Shown: positions 24,407 through 33,252, counted from the stretch's first letter. The stretch: 64,000 nt of DNA from an uncultured Clostridia bacterium (GCA_944372505.1 CALVZK010000001.1:321185-385184), one strand, 5' to 3'. Program-made: numbers and translations. Notes: generated from the letters alone by a model not told the origin.

Positions 24407-25909
24407 ATGGTTACTTTAATTATTTTAGATGGATTTGGTATAAGCAAAAAAAAGTTTGGAAATGCTATAAAAAGTGCTGGAACTCCTTACTTAGATAAAC
24501 TTGTAAATAAATATCCAAATGGAAAACTTTTAGCTAGTGGAAATGCTGTAGGATTGCCAGAAGGACAAATGGGTAATAGTGAAGTTGGACACCTGACATT
24601 AGGTGCTGGTCGTATTATTTGGCAAGATTTATTAAGAATTGATAAAGATATAGAAACCGGTAATTTTTTTGAAAACAAAAAATTAATAGATGCAATTAAT
24701 TATGCATTAAAAAATAATTCATCTCTACATCTTATGGGTTTATTGTCTGATGGAGGAGTTCATTCTCATATTAATCACTTATTTGCTATTATTGACTTAG
24801 CCAAGAAACTGGGACTAAAAAAAGTTTTTATCCATGCTTTTTTAGATGGTAGAGATACTTATCAAAAAAGTGCATTAAAATATATCGAATTATTGCAAAA
24901 TAAAATTACCAATACAAATTATTCTATTGCTTCATTATCTGGAAGAATTTATGCAATGGATAGAGAACAAAGATATGAAAGACTCAAAAAAACATACGAT
25001 GTTTTAGTATATGGAAAAAACTTTAAAAATGAAAATATTAATTCTTTGATAGAAGAAAGCTATAATAAAGGAATATATGATGAATTTTTTGAACCTGTAC
25101 TTTTAAATAAAGATGCTATAATTAAAGATGGTGACAGCGTTGTATTTTTTAATTTTAGATCGGATAGAGCAAGAGAACTGACTTCTGCGCTTACAAACAA
25201 AAATTTTAATTATTTTAAAACAAAAAAATATAAAAAATTATTTTTTTCTCCTATGGAAGAATATTCAAGTGATTTCAAAGATCTAAATGTATTGTATCCA
25301 CCAATTGAAATAAAAGATAATTTATCTGCAATTATTTCTGAAAATAACCTTAAACAATATCATATTGCTGAGACAACAAAATATGCACATGTAACATTCT
25401 TTTTTAATGGAGGAATTGAAAAAACATACAACGGTGAAGACAGACAACTTATAGAAAGTGTTAATACTCAAGATTTTTCGTATTATCCTAAGATGCGTGC
25501 AATAGAAATAACAGAAAAAACTCTTGATGCTATTGCTAGCAATAAATATGATTTTATACTAGTTAATTACTCAAATCCTGATATGATCGGACATACTGGT
25601 AATTTTGAAGCAACTAAACAAGCTATTACATGCGTAGAAAAACAAGCATATGCTATTGCACTCGCAACATTAATGGCTGGAGGAGACTGCATTATAACCG
25701 CAGACCATGGAAATGCTGAAGAAATGATAGATGAAAAAGGCAATAAAATTACTTCACATACTTGTAATCCTGTTCCTGTTATTTTAATTAGCGAAAAATA
25801 TAAAAATATTAAATTAAAAAAAGGAAAAACTATAGCCTCAATTGCTCCAACAATTTTAAAACTATTGAATTTAAAAAAACCAGAAACAATGACCGATCCA
25901 TTATTTTAA
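24407..25909 (+). CDS. gpmI: 2,3-bisphosphoglycerate-independent phosphoglycerate mutase
   Basis: 500 residues, close to the usual 510. It interconverts 3- and 2-phosphoglycerate in glycolysis using two Mn ions and a phosphoserine. Visible are VTLIILDGFG, the phosphorylated Ser58 in GQMGNSEVGHLTLGAGR, HAFLDGRDT, FFNFRSDRARELT, KYAHVTFFFNGG, VNYSNPDMIGHTG and TADHGNAEEM, which together supply the catalytic residues. GAGGT lies 5 nt before the ATG. It stands alone, apart from other glycolytic genes, and is followed by a strong terminator. Confidence 0.98.
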   Translation: MVTLIILDGFGISKKKFGNAIKSAGTPYLDKLVNKYPNGKLLASGNAVGLPEGQMGNSEVGHLTLGAGRIIWQDLLRIDKDIETGNFFENKKLIDAINYALKNNSSLHLMGLLSDGGVHSHINHLFAIIDLAKKLGLKKVFIHAFLDGRDTYQKSALKYIELLQNKITNTNYSIASLSGRIYAMDREQRYERLKKTYDVLVYGKNFKNENINSLIEESYNKGIYDEFFEPVLLNKDAIIKDGDSVVFFNFRSDRARELTSALTNKNFNYFKTKKYKKLFFSPMEEYSSDFKDLNVLYPPIEIKDNLSAIISENNLKQYHIAETTKYAHVTFFFNGGIEKTYNGEDRQLIESVNTQDFSYYPKMRAIEITEKTLDAIASNKYDFILVNYSNPDMIGHTGNFEATKQAITCVEKQAYAIALATLMAGGDCIITADHGNAEEMIDEKGNKITSHTCNPVPVILISEKYKNIKLKKGKTIASIAPTILKLLNLKKPETMTDPLF

Positions 25910-25914
25910 AAAAT

Positions 25915-25942
25915 AAAAGAGAGAAGCTTTTCTCTCTTTTTT
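25915..25942. terminator. Bidirectional terminator after gpmI
   Basis: AAAAGAGAGAA-GCTT-TTCTCTCTTTT, an 11-bp stem between convergent genes. Confidence 0.85.
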
Positions 25943-26507
25943 AATATTTTGATCTTAACTCGTTTATTATAACATTTTCTTTATAAACTCCTAATTTACA
26001 ATCATATACAATAAACTCTACAATAATATTATATAACTCGTGATCTACAATATAAGACAATATTTTTGAAATACCAGGTATTTTCCACAACTTCTCTTCC
26101 TCTAATGAACAATGCAAGTTATATTGTGGATTTTCATAAATATTCCTTTGCGTAGCATCACTATCCGTTCTTGCTGATAAATCAACAATATCAACGATTC
26201 CTCTTGTAACCTTAATATCGCCTACTAAAATAATATCATCTTTAAATTCATTATATGAAACATCTATCAAAACTTCATTTTCAAAATTCGGCAAAAGACT
26301 TTTTATTTGTGCAAAGTTTTCTACAAAAAAGAATTTCCCATGAGCTTTGTTAATTGTTCTTAAAACATATTCTTTTGAAGGATATTTTTTTATGAAATTT
26401 AATATTCCTTCTTCATCATCAGTAGTAAATATATCAAAAGGAAAATGATTTAATTTAAGCATTTTAATAGTTCTTAAACTATCTTTTTTATCTTTTATTT
26501 CTAACAT
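25941..26507 (-). CDS. Unknown 188-residue soluble protein
   Basis: Not recognised. It starts MLEIKDKKDSLRTIKMLKLN after AAGGGTG. The pattern is alpha/beta: an N-terminal segment FPFDIFTTDDEEGILNFIKKYP, a middle beta run (EVLIDVSYNEFKDDIILVGDIKVTRGIVDIVDLSAR) and a C-terminal helix-strand unit. No signal peptide or membrane helix. The middle resembles the core of ATP-grasp-like or ligand-binding folds only vaguely, and I do not assign it. Confidence 0.65.
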   Translation of the reverse strand: MLEIKDKKDSLRTIKMLKLNHFPFDIFTTDDEEGILNFIKKYPSKEYVLRTINKAHGKFFFVENFAQIKSLLPNFENEVLIDVSYNEFKDDIILVGDIKVTRGIVDIVDLSARTDSDATQRNIYENPQYNLHCSLEEEKLWKIPGISKILSYIVDHELYNIIVEFIVYDCKLGVYKENVIINELRSKY

Positions 26508-26589
26508 TGAACACCCTTAATCTTTTATTTTTTAATCTATAAACATTTTATCATAACATAATGAAATTTGCTAATATTTTGTAAATTTT

Positions 26590-27258
26590 TTAATATGAAA
26601 AATTGCTCAATGTTCCAAAACTTATAATTTTATAACCATCTTCATCAATTTCTAAAAGAGAAGAAATATATCCTAAATTATTTGCAGAATACCCCGCAAA
26701 TACTTTTTGTAGCACCATTAAAAAAGTCTTATTAAGTTGTATATTGTAATAAGGCAAAATAGTATTAACAGAACTTATATTTAAAGAACAATCTTCTTGA
26801 CAACTTGAATTTGATCCATCTAAATATAGTAATTCTCCTTGATAATCAATAACAACTTTTTCCCCTTCATAAAATGCGTCTATATTCGGATTAAAGTTGT
26901 CACTATTAAATATTTCTTTAATTTCACCATCTTTTATAGAAAAAATTTCGTAAAAACTATAACCACCACTTCCACCGCTTAAAACACTATAAAAAATTTG
27001 CTCTAGCCCATTATTTAGAAAATTATAAACATAAACATTTGGATCATAACCGGAATCATGTTTTGGATAAATATATAATGTTTCTTCTAAAGTTTGTACC
27101 CTTATTTCTATATTTTCTTTAAAATTTTCTCCTTCATAAATAATTTTTACTTCACTTGGAATATTATTTTTAACAAGAAAATAATATTCATCACATTTAG
27201 ACAAATTTACAGGAGAAATCATAGTTAATAATGCTAAAAAAATAGATTTCCATTTCAT
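26590..27258 (-). CDS. Secreted protein of unknown function
   Basis: 222 residues. The N-terminus MKWKSIFLALLTMISPVNLS is a signal peptide. The Cys at residue 23 (NLSKCDEYY) is not in a proper lipobox because Lys precedes it. The mature part is beta-rich, with repeated Tyr/Gly segments (SVLSGGSGGYSFYEIFSIKDGEIKEIFN), suggesting a small beta-propeller-like or sandwich fold such as in sensor or surface proteins. There is no Shine-Dalgarno. GATAAT lies exactly 6 nt before the ATG, so it might be leaderless, although the -35 is weak. Confidence 0.65.
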   Translation of the reverse strand: MKWKSIFLALLTMISPVNLSKCDEYYFLVKNNIPSEVKIIYEGENFKENIEIRVQTLEETLYIYPKHDSGYDPNVYVYNFLNNGLEQIFYSVLSGGSGGYSFYEIFSIKDGEIKEIFNSDNFNPNIDAFYEGEKVVIDYQGELLYLDGSNSSCQEDCSLNISSVNTILPYYNIQLNKTFLMVLQKVFAGYSANNLGYISSLLEIDEDGYKIISFGTLSNFSY

Positions 27259-27329
27259 AAAGTTATTATCTGTATACTGAGTTTTTTAATACATATAATT
27301 AGAAAAAAATAATTACTTACTATTTTTTT

Positions 27330-28061
27330 TTATTCATTTATTGCGCCGCTATAATATTCTTCGTTTTCAATAAAAGTTCTCTTTATACAGTTATCTTTTA
27401 TACTAAATATTCCGTCAATTCCCACAATAACATTATTAATCAACTTACAATTTACAAAATTAAAATTGTTTTCTAACTTTTCATTAGAGATTATATCATT
27501 GGAAGAAGGTTTACAACTTCCACAAGGATGGTTATGGGCTATAATCGCCCCATTAGCTCTATAAGTGGTTATAAAAAGTGCAATTTCTTCTAAATTAACT
27601 GTAACCGAACTTAAGTTTCCCTTCCCAATACATCTTGTACCAACAACCACTCCATTTTTGTTTATAGCAATAATATGCAATTCTTCCTGAAATTTAAATC
27701 TAAGTAAAGATTCTACAAAATTATAAATTTCACCAAAAGTAGAAATTTTTTCTTGTTTAGCTGCCTTTTCTTCTGTATATCGATAAAAAATATTAAGTAA
27801 TAGGTTTAATTTTTTGCTGATTTTATTCCCATTCCTTCAACTTTTACTAAATCATAAATAGGTGCTTCTAATACAGTTGGAATATTCTTATATCTATCCA
27901 ATAATCTATGTGCGAGAAGATTTACATCTCCTCTTGGAAAAACATAAAACAAAATAAATTCTAACGCTTGAACATTACTCAAATTTTCTATTCCGCCACT
28001 AAAGACTGTCTCTATTAATCTTTCTCTATGTCCCAAATGAACATTTTTTATTATTCTTCAT
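27330..28061 (-). pseudogene. radC homologue broken by two homopolymer frameshifts
   Basis: Joined frames align along the whole length with the intact RadC homologue at 42657-43430. The order is a start MKNN, a helix-hairpin-helix part (GHRERLIETV to VEGMGIKSAK), a linker, and a JAMM domain HNHPCGSCKPSSND with all metal ligands. Two breaks occur, both in A6 runs on the coding strand. At 28044-28049 one A too many separates ATG 28061 from GHRERL. At 27810-27815 one A too few gives a premature TAA at 27806. Both could be sequencing errors or phase-variable tracts; as read the gene is broken. Confidence 0.8.
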
Positions 28062-28130
28062 GAGTAAAATTTTATTGTATTTTATATAAAAAGTCAAATT
28101 ATTGTTTTATATATAAAACAAACTTAATAA

Positions 28131-28156
28131 AAAAAGCAAGTGATTACTTGCTTTTT
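28131..28156. terminator. Terminator at the end of the VirD4-like gene
   Basis: AAAAAGCAAGT-GATT-ACTTGCTTTTT, an 11-bp stem flanked by T on the minus strand, overlapping the stop codon of the VirD4-like gene. Confidence 0.85.
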
Positions 28157-30182
28157 AAAAATCAAATGAATTAGATGATTTTAACACAATTTGATTTCTC
28201 ATATTTACATCGTAATAAATTTTTTGTATGTCTAATTTTTTAGATAAAGCTACTGGATCTTGTGCTGGCATTTTTTCCATACATTTTGTAGCGTAGAAAG
28301 GTGTCATAACATCTTTCATAATTTCTTTTCTAAATATTTTTGCAACAACCGTCCATTTTGGCAATTGTCTTAATTCCTGTTTATCTAATAACGGTTTTCT
28401 TGTCCTTTGAACAGAAGTTGAAATATTTTCGCCAGCATCTGTATCTTTAGTTGATCTAGATCTATTTTCTTCTTCATGGAACACAGTTACTTCACCACAT
28501 GCTTCTGAAAATGCTTGTATAGTAGATGGATCTTCTGATCCTAAAAATACTTCCATTTGGAAATTTCCTCTAATGTTTTGCGCTTCGTCTTGTCCATATT
28601 TTATATCTAATTGTTTATATGATTGAAGTACAATTTCAAAGAAAATATTTCTAGAACGAGATACTGTTACCATTGTACCAAATTTAGGTACAGCTGGCAT
28701 ATTTCCAAATTCATCAAGAATAAAATATACTGGCCTTTTTAATTTCCCTGTTTTTTTAGATTTAGGATCATAAGTTCTATTTGCTACGTCAACTAAAACT
28801 TTATATAACTGACTTATACACAAAACACCAAGTGGATGACGCTCTGTTTTATGATCTGGAATTCTAATAAAAAATGCAGTAGGTCTTTCAGGAATATCTT
28901 CAAAGTTAATATCAGTTCCGCTTGTCATGTAAAAAATACCCTCATCTCCTAAAATATTACCTATCGAAGAACCTAATGTAGCGATGAAAGATCTTTGAGT
29001 TACAGGACTGGCAAGACACACGCTACTCATTAAATCTTTAACATTGCTTTGAACGGGATCTCTACCTTCAGAAAATTTTGTAAGTGTTTTTAAAGTACTT
29101 TCTCGATCACCTGCAGGATCTCTTAACATACAAATTTTATAAAGATTGAATAAATTAAATTTTTCAAGGGTCATGCCTAATCTTGGATCTCGGCTATCTT
29201 CTAACATACCTTGCATAATACCTAAAATTAAATCACGACAACCATCAGGCCATGTTTTATCTTTACAATTTGGATCATCAGGTATTAAAGACAATGCTAT
29301 ATTTTTTAAGTTTGACTTTGCTTCATCTTCTAATTGAATACGTTTAGATTCAAGTTCATCTTTTAGAATATCATTATTAGGAAATGCTTTTCCCTCAAAC
29401 CCATACCAAGTATCTCCATAAGTTATCCCCGAAAGTTGTGCATTATCAAATACTCTATAACCCATTTCTTGTGGAGTACATTTGCTAAATTTTTTTACTT
29501 CTTTTGCTAAATTCCCTGCTCTTTCATAAGTTTTATATGCTATTTCCATAGGATTCCATAAAGATGAAGCATATGGATTATCAAGGTTTAAAACTACTAT
29601 ATTATACCCTTCTTTTTTTAATATTTCAGCATTATCAGTGTATAATTCCCCTTTAGGGTCTGTCATAACTAAACTAGGTTTTTGCCCTGAATGAGCTAAA
29701 ATTCTAACTGTTGGATTTGCAAAAATTTGAGTTTTACCAGTTCCAGTAGTACCTAAAACAAGTGCATGCGTTTCTGGCTTCATATTTACTTCAAAACGTC
29801 CACCAACTTCTTTATTTCTAAAAACAAATCCTGTCTTATTTAAAGAAGGTAACGCATTCCAAGTTGTAGCAATAAGTTCAGGATCATTACGCAGTCTTTC
29901 AGGAGATATAAATTTTGAATCAAAATTTATATCAGTTTCCTTTCCTTCTGCTGTCTTACCAACATTAGTATATTCACTTGAATTTTTTCTTGGGAAAATG
30001 CCTATTATAAATCCTAAAAAAGCACCAATTCCTAAACCAGCAAAAGCATATGTAGTTGTTAAAGCTTGTACAAAGGATATTTCTTCTTCAGAAGTAAATT
30101 TACCTATTGCAGTACCAGCAAAAAAACCTAACGCACCAAGTATGATCATTAAAATTAACGCTAACTTTAACTTTTTTTTCAT
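28155..30182 (-). CDS. VirD4/TraG-family coupling ATPase
   Basis: 675 residues. Two N-terminal membrane helices (about 6-24 and 45-63) precede a hexameric AAA-type motor domain. Walker A is G144-TTGTGKT-T151; Walker B is FILDEFGNMP near residue 485. SRSRNIFFEIVLQSYKQL and the FLGSEDPST segment are typical of VirD4/TraG type IV coupling proteins, which feed DNA or protein into type IV secretion channels. No relaxase, VirB4 or channel subunit is in the window, so it is an orphan here. GAGGAG precedes the ATG. Upstream on the same strand lie a small anchored protein and a SecB-like protein. Confidence 0.9.
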   Translation of the reverse strand: MKKKLKLALILMIILGALGFFAGTAIGKFTSEEEISFVQALTTTYAFAGLGIGAFLGFIIGIFPRKNSSEYTNVGKTAEGKETDINFDSKFISPERLRNDPELIATTWNALPSLNKTGFVFRNKEVGGRFEVNMKPETHALVLGTTGTGKTQIFANPTVRILAHSGQKPSLVMTDPKGELYTDNAEILKKEGYNIVVLNLDNPYASSLWNPMEIAYKTYERAGNLAKEVKKFSKCTPQEMGYRVFDNAQLSGITYGDTWYGFEGKAFPNNDILKDELESKRIQLEDEAKSNLKNIALSLIPDDPNCKDKTWPDGCRDLILGIMQGMLEDSRDPRLGMTLEKFNLFNLYKICMLRDPAGDRESTLKTLTKFSEGRDPVQSNVKDLMSSVCLASPVTQRSFIATLGSSIGNILGDEGIFYMTSGTDINFEDIPERPTAFFIRIPDHKTERHPLGVLCISQLYKVLVDVANRTYDPKSKKTGKLKRPVYFILDEFGNMPAVPKFGTMVTVSRSRNIFFEIVLQSYKQLDIKYGQDEAQNIRGNFQMEVFLGSEDPSTIQAFSEACGEVTVFHEEENRSRSTKDTDAGENISTSVQRTRKPLLDKQELRQLPKWTVVAKIFRKEIMKDVMTPFYATKCMEKMPAQDPVALSKKLDIQKIYYDVNMRNQIVLKSSNSFDF

Positions 30183-30299
30183 ATAAACTCCTCAATTTAT
30201 TATATCTTAATAAAAATAAAAGATACTTTCTAATTTTAGAATAATGATTTTGGTTTAAAATGTCAAATTATTTATATTATTATCAATAAAATCAACTTA

Positions 30300-30653
30300 T
30301 CAAGAATTTTTATTTTTGTTTTTCTCTTTTAAAATCACTCCATTATCACAAATTAATTTAGATTCATGAAATATTTCAATTCTAATTTTATATCCCATTT
30401 TTCCACTTTTACAAACTATGGTATAAAGTTTTTCATTTAACTTTAAATCAATTTTTTCTCCGTTAATCAAATCCGGATAAGAAACTTGTGCTAAAAGTTT
30501 TTCGTCTTCGTAAACTTTAATGTTACTACCTATATTTTTAACAATTATATTTTTGTCTTCTATCTTGAAATCATAGGTTTTTTTCATAAGAAAAAATGAA
30601 ATAATCACAAATATCACAAGAACACAAACTAACGCAATCATTGCATACAACAT
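30300..30653 (-). CDS. Small membrane-anchored protein
   Basis: 117 residues. One N-terminal helix (about 2-23) is followed by a beta-rich cytoplasmic or outer domain of short strands (DFKIEDKNIIVKNIGSNIKVYED) resembling a small sandwich. Not recognised as a family. AAAAGGAGAAG precedes the ATG. It lies 12 nt after the SecB-like gene and upstream of the VirD4-like gene, on the same strand, so probably one transcript. Confidence 0.7.
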   Translation of the reverse strand: MLYAMIALVCVLVIFVIISFFLMKKTYDFKIEDKNIIVKNIGSNIKVYEDEKLLAQVSYPDLINGEKIDLKLNEKLYTIVCKSGKMGYKIRIEIFHESKLICDNGVILKEKNKNKNS

Positions 30654-30665
30654 ATCTTCTCCTTT

Positions 30666-31061
30666 TTACTGTGGAAATTGTACAACTGGAGCAGTTACCA
30701 TAGGTCCAATTTGAGAATGTAAAGTTAATTCTGACATAATACAAGCAATATGACCAGCAAGTACCCTACCTACAGGACTTGTTTTGAAAAATTCTACAGG
30801 ATCGTCAAGACTATCGTACTCCGAAGTATTTACAATTACTTCCAATCCTATTGCCACTTCAATTGAAAAAATACAACTTGGTTCTGGTTTAACATTTCTT
30901 TTTAATATAACTTTAATTGCATCTGAGCGTAATCTTTCAATTTTCATTTCATCCCAAACACGCATATTAACTGTTGCATTTGGTTGTGGCTCTCCAAGTC
31001 TTTCATAATTAACCTGCTCAATTATAGGTTTAAAGTTCATATTTCTAATAACATTTGCCAT
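30666..31061 (-). CDS. SecB-like chaperone fold protein
   Basis: 131 residues. The end SPVGRVLAGHIACIMSELTLHSQIGPMVTAPVVQFPQ and the strand pattern (SCIFSIEVAIGLEVIV) follow the SecB fold: long antiparallel strands, then a helix preceding a hydrophobic GP--- VQF tail. Canonical SecB (about 155 residues) keeps export substrates unfolded and is mostly proteobacterial; SecB-like proteins in Gram-positives often chaperone toxins or phage proteins. AAAAGGAGA precedes the ATG. No SecA contact tail is visible. The fold assignment is by eye and moderate. Confidence 0.55.
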   Translation of the reverse strand: MANVIRNMNFKPIIEQVNYERLGEPQPNATVNMRVWDEMKIERLRSDAIKVILKRNVKPEPSCIFSIEVAIGLEVIVNTSEYDSLDDPVEFFKTSPVGRVLAGHIACIMSELTLHSQIGPMVTAPVVQFPQ

Positions 31062-31141
31062 AAAAATCTCCTTTTATATGTTTTTATTATATCACAATTA
31101 AAAGGAGATATCAATAAATTTTGAACTTATAAATTACTATT

Positions 31142-31528
31142 TTACTTCATATATAAAAATTTTTCTTTCATAATGTCAATTCTTATTTTTTCAACAATGA
31201 TAGCAATTAGTTCGCTATTGGTAAACTTAAATTTATTAGTATAAACTATTACATTATAAAAATCATTTAATCCAAGAAGACCACCACAACTGTAGGCTTT
31301 ATCTATAGCAGCCCTAATAGAACGCTCAACTATATTTGCTTTAACATTAAATATATTTGCTACTTGAGGATAGAGTTTTTTTGTTATCAATTTAAGTAAA
31401 CTTCTATCATTATAACATAAAATAATTGCTTGTCTCATATAATCAAAACCTAAACTTCCTGGATTAATTTTTAAACACATTAAAATAGTGGTACATAAAT
31501 CTCTAACCCTTACCTCTTCTGTCAACAT
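31142..31528 (-). CDS. Stand-alone Spo0A C-terminal DNA-binding domain protein
   Basis: 128 residues. The whole protein corresponds to the Spo0A effector domain (PF08769): SLGFDYMRQAIILCYND, then TKKLYPQVANIFNVKANIVERSIRAAIDKAYS (49-80, the helix-turn-helix) and TNSELIAIIVEKIR (103-116). The phosphoacceptor receiver domain that normally precedes it is missing, so it cannot be controlled by a phosphorelay in the usual way. The start MLTEEVRVRDL is chosen because AGGAGT lies just upstream. It lies next to a SecB-like gene on the same strand. Confidence 0.88.
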   Translation of the reverse strand: MLTEEVRVRDLCTTILMCLKINPGSLGFDYMRQAIILCYNDRSLLKLITKKLYPQVANIFNVKANIVERSIRAAIDKAYSCGGLLGLNDFYNVIVYTNKFKFTNSELIAIIVEKIRIDIMKEKFLYMK

Positions 31529-31603
31529 TTCTACTCCTATGGACATAATATACCACAAAAATTTATTTTTGTAAAATATTTTACAAAATTTTTTAATATT
31601 CTT

Positions 31604-32218
31604 TTAAGTCTTTACAATAATGTGAATTTCAAAGTTTATGTTTGGATAAATTATTGTTATTTCACAATCTTCTTTAACAAGAATCATAAAAGCCATATCA
31701 TAGTTGATTTCCCCATTTGTAATAAAATAATTAAAAAACTGATTATTTATTTGCGAACCTAAATAATCGTATAAGATTACTTGAAATTGACAATTATTAT
31801 TAGTAACAAATAAGGTATTATCAAAATAATATCCCCCGACTATATCTACTATTTCAAAATAATAATCTTTTCCATAAACAAAAACATTGATAGTTTTGGT
31901 AGAAAACTCATTTTCTGTTGAAGCTTGAATAGTAATTTTAACACTTCCTCTATTTAGAGCAATTATAGAATTATTTTCTATTTTAATAATTCCATTATCT
32001 TCATATATAAAATCAACATTTGCTTCTTCGTCAGAGATAGCATAAAAGTTATCGTATCTATCTCCCACAAAGATTGAAATATCTTCAGCCTCTATAATTA
32101 AATTTTGTTTTGCTTGAGTGTTATCATTTTTCAAAACGAAAAATAATAGCAATGCTATAATACTTGCCACTAAAACAAATGATGAAATTATTATTGTAGA
32201 CAATGTCTTTTTGCTCAC
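31604..32218 (-). CDS. Membrane-anchored protein with bacterial Ig-like domain
   Basis: 204 residues from a GTG start (MSKKTLSTIIISSF). One N-terminal helix (about 8-29) is followed by an outer beta-sandwich: ISIFVGDRYDNFYAI, IIKIENNSIIALNRGSVKITIQAS is the BIG_2-like signature, where a constant value ends in a repeated -GSVKITI- strand. A second beta domain of about 100 residues follows, unassigned. It is likely a surface-displayed or lipid-proximal structural protein. There is no Shine-Dalgarno; TAAAAT sits 6 nt before GTG. Confidence 0.72.
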   Translation of the reverse strand: MSKKTLSTIIISSFVLVASIIALLLFFVLKNDNTQAKQNLIIEAEDISIFVGDRYDNFYAISDEEANVDFIYEDNGIIKIENNSIIALNRGSVKITIQASTENEFSTKTINVFVYGKDYYFEIVDIVGGYYFDNTLFVTNNNCQFQVILYDYLGSQINNQFFNYFITNGEINYDMAFMILVKEDCEITIIYPNINFEIHIIVKT

Positions 32219-32224
32219 AAATAA

Positions 32225-32253
32225 ATTTTATCAAATTTAGTCGAATTTAACAA
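32225..32253 (-). promoter_or_regulatory. Promoter of the Ig-like protein gene, predicted leaderless with GTG
   Basis: Minus strand TTGTTA (32253-32248), 17 nt, TAAAAT (32230-32225), TTATTT, then GTG at 32218. Confidence 0.6.
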
Positions 32254-32344
32254 CTTTTTAGTTATTTTTTATTATTTTATCAAATAAATATACAATATTT
32301 TGAACATTAATTTGTCTAGGATTAAAATTTAATTCTATTTATTA

Positions 32345-33088
32345 TTATTGTTCTTTAGACTTTGAATTTTTGTCATCATCTAAACTATTTATATTTTGCT
32401 GTTTTTTTATTTTTATTTTTTTCCTAACTAATTCATAAATAACCATAAATAAAACATATACTGCAACAAAAATAGGCATTAAAACCCAAACGGTTAATGG
32501 TGTTCCAGAAAGAATAGGGTCATATATATAAAATGAATCTCTAATATCTAAAACCGATATAAGAAAGGCTCCTAAAGTAATATATGCTAAAAATCCTACA
32601 ACAAGGTTCCATGATTTTTTATAATCTGGGACAAACCAACCAATAGTACACATTAAAATACATAAATATAAACTTACAGTATGATGCATTAATCCTGAAA
32701 TCGTTTTCCCATAAAAAATCGACGTGCTCTGTCCTATAAAATCTGGGTAAATTAATGTTGCTACACAGCCTACAAATGCTAAATAAAATACGAAATGCAA
32801 AACATTATTATTTTTTTTGCCCAATAATGTCGTCAATGCCAAGACCAAACTACTCATTCCACAAAATGTATTTGGAATTAAATATGCCCAGTTTTTGTTA
32901 GATAAAACAATCTCTATTCTATTCCATAAAATTAATGCTAACAAAATTCCGCCTATACATTTTACTACTATATCTTGATATTTCTCTTTTTTTACATATT
33001 TTTTTATTAAAATGATTGATATTATAGATATTACAATACAAACAGCAAGATATGTAAAATGTTGCCAACCAAATACTTTTGGGTTCAT
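32345..33088 (-). CDS. YwaF/TMEM164-like integral membrane protein
   Basis: 247 residues with about six to seven helices and a charged C-terminal tail. The sequence PNTFCGMSSLVLALTTLLGKK and GLMHHTVSLYL, with conserved His and Cys in the membrane, follow the YwaF (TIGR02206, TP0381-like) family of unknown function, related to TMEM164. TTTAGGAGGACATT precedes the ATG. It is the first of a series of minus-strand genes, but the next gene has its own promoter. Confidence 0.72.
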   Translation of the reverse strand: MNPKVFGWQHFTYLAVCIVISIISIILIKKYVKKEKYQDIVVKCIGGILLALILWNRIEIVLSNKNWAYLIPNTFCGMSSLVLALTTLLGKKNNNVLHFVFYLAFVGCVATLIYPDFIGQSTSIFYGKTISGLMHHTVSLYLCILMCTIGWFVPDYKKSWNLVVGFLAYITLGAFLISVLDIRDSFYIYDPILSGTPLTVWVLMPIFVAVYVLFMVIYELVRKKIKIKKQQNINSLDDDKNSKSKEQ

Positions 33089-33147
33089 AATGTCCTCCTA
33101 AACAAATTATACTTAAATTATTCAATAATATACAAATATAATAACAA

Positions 33148-33173
33148 AAAATATAGGTAAAAACCTATATTTT
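33148..33173 (-). terminator. Terminator after tRNA-Asn
   Basis: ATATAGGT-AAAA-ACCTATAT with extra A-T pairs, followed on the minus strand by TTTTTTG. It ends the tRNA-Asn transcript. Confidence 0.75.
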
Positions 33174-33177
33174 AATT

Positions 33178-33252
33178 TGGCTCCCCAGGTAGGATTCGAA
33201 CCTACGGCCTATCGGTTAACAGCCGAGCGCTCCACCACTGAGCTACTGGGGA
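33178..33252 (-). tRNA. tRNA-Asn (GTT anticodon), CCA encoded
   Basis: 75 nt. Acceptor TCCCCAG/CTGGGGA, discriminator G, encoded CCA, anticodon loop CTGTTAA (GTT), T arm GTAGGTTCGAATCCTAC. Confidence 0.96.
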
